Source of the DNA: Panulirus ornatus
Taxonomy: Eukaryota > Arthropoda > Malacostraca > Decapoda > Palinuridae
Assembly (NCBI RefSeq): GCF_036320965.1
Contig: NC_092287.1
Coordinates: forward strand, 71,037 to 135,036
DNA: 64,000 nt
Direction: 5' to 3'
Each line of letters opens with the position of its first letter. Position 1 is the stretch's first letter. Under the pieces are notes generated by a model, which was not told the DNA's origin, did no database searches, and was given only the letters and a program-made list of their open reading frames with translations. Positions 63,469 to 64,000 of the stretch are shown here, in pieces. The translations under genes were made by a program, and so were the position numbers.

Positions 63469-63669
63469 AAATTGTCTTAAATGATCTTGTATGTAAGGCT
63501 CTTTACTTATTGTGGATAAGAAATTGAATTAAGCAATTGAATTGAACATGAATATGTGACGTGAACAAATTCAGATAAAACACTTACATATATCAATACA
63601 ATTACAAGGTGAGAAGGCAGTTTAGTTTAGGAATTAAACTATAAACAAATCAGGGTGAGGGAAGTTACC

Positions 63670-63800
63670 TAAGAGTCAATCAGATTGTAGGATCTGACAG
63701 CCAGGGTGACAGAACTGACCTGTGATCCAATCAGAGTGACGGAGCTGACCTGTGACCCAGCCAGAGTAACGGAGTTGACCTGTAAACCAGTTAGAGTGAA
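63670..63800. repeat. 30-bp minisatellite, about four units
   Basis: Unit AGAGTGACGGAGCTGACCTG then TGATCCAATC. On the minus strand each unit contains CACAG-GTCAG, a splice-donor-like word, at the edge of the candidate anchor exon. Confidence 0.82.
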
Positions 63801-63921
63801 GTATTAGTGTGGTCGTCGCCGCTGCAGCTAGAAGCACCGCTGCCCATCGCCACCAGAAGCGACAGCAAGCCCCAGACTTCCCATCTTGCCCAGCGCCTGG
63901 GAAAGCAACAGAGAACGGCAT
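63780..63921 (-). CDS. Possible gene B exon 1 (membrane anchor)
   Basis: Frame from an ATG at 63,919-63,921: MPFSVAFPGAGQDGKSGACC then RFWWRWAAVLLAAAATTTLI and LHSNWFT(G). One hydrophobic helix after a short N-terminus resembles the signal anchor of gene A exon 1. The end at ACAG-GTCAAC is phase 1, matching exon 2 at 60,312. Doubts: a good acceptor (TTGCTTTCCCAG, about 63,902-63,913) lies inside the frame, the ATG just after it is out of frame, and the donor is weak and repeated every 30 bp. Confidence 0.3.
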
Positions 63922-63939
63922 AAGAATAGGATCACACAA

Positions 63940-64000
63940 GAAGAGAAGTCAAAAACCTTATATATAGCCACAGTCGGCGAGAGCTGGTGGCCCTCCTTCC
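63940..64000. other. Window edge, no feature
   Basis: Nothing recognised. Confidence 0.4.

Overview
The window looks like repeat-saturated nuclear DNA from an arthropod, most likely a decapod crustacean. This is an inference from very long (TA)n and (GT)n tracts, dense RTE-like LINEs and Penelope-like elements, and an invertebrate LicD/fukutin-related gene with short introns and phase-1 exons. No prokaryotic, organellar, rRNA or tRNA signal was seen, and no CRISPR array. Assignment was made by reading alone; no database search was run.

Layout. 1-11.5 kb, 12.5-13.1 kb, 14.6-19.4 kb, 21.5-24.5 kb, 27.5-42.2 kb, 47.3-48.3 kb and 49.6-57.2 kb are a mosaic of about 25 copies of one RTE-like LINE family. 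Most are 5'-truncated, lie on both strands and end in (TA)n. Among them are fragments of a Penelope-like retroelement (PLE) with a GIY-YIG domain (7.7-8.5, 10.6-11.5, 17.35-19.0, 39.5-39.8 kb) and four copies of a ~240-bp non-autonomous element whose ends resemble the 5' and 3' ends of the LINE. 24.5-27.1 kb is a field of 35-bp and then 45-bp minisatellites. 42.2-45.1 kb is quiet single-copy-looking DNA. 45.06-49.03 kb is a Tc1/mariner-superfamily DNA transposon with long inverted repeats, a transposase carrying one premature stop, and a LINE nested inside it.

Host genes. Two paralogous LicD/FKRP-like genes seem to be present on the minus strand. Gene A has a signal-anchor exon (13,933-14,064) and a second exon (11,971-12,120); its catalytic exon is not in the window. 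Gene B has the large catalytic exon (58,309-59,909) and the preceding exon (60,100-60,312), with a possible membrane-anchor exon near 63.8-63.9 kb. All these exon junctions are phase 1 and join in frame. Gene B's putative first intron carries a decayed CR1-like LINE (ORF1 esterase plus endonuclease), and a 37-bp minisatellite grows out of its stop codon.

Most notable. (1) LINE and PLE copies repeatedly form head-to-head inverted dimers with (TA)n tails facing outward, about ten cases. This suggests that self-complementary (TA)n targets let both strands prime reverse transcription. (2) Hammerhead-ribozyme-like cores lie downstream of the GIY-YIG region of two different PLE copies. (3) The ~240-bp element appears to be a LINE 5'-UTR joined to a LINE 3' tail. 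(4) The DNA transposon has ~200-bp inverted repeats and an unusually large second-D-to-E spacing (78 residues). (5) LINE copies with a shortened 3' UTR also share a CGA-to-TGA stop, marking a recent subfamily.
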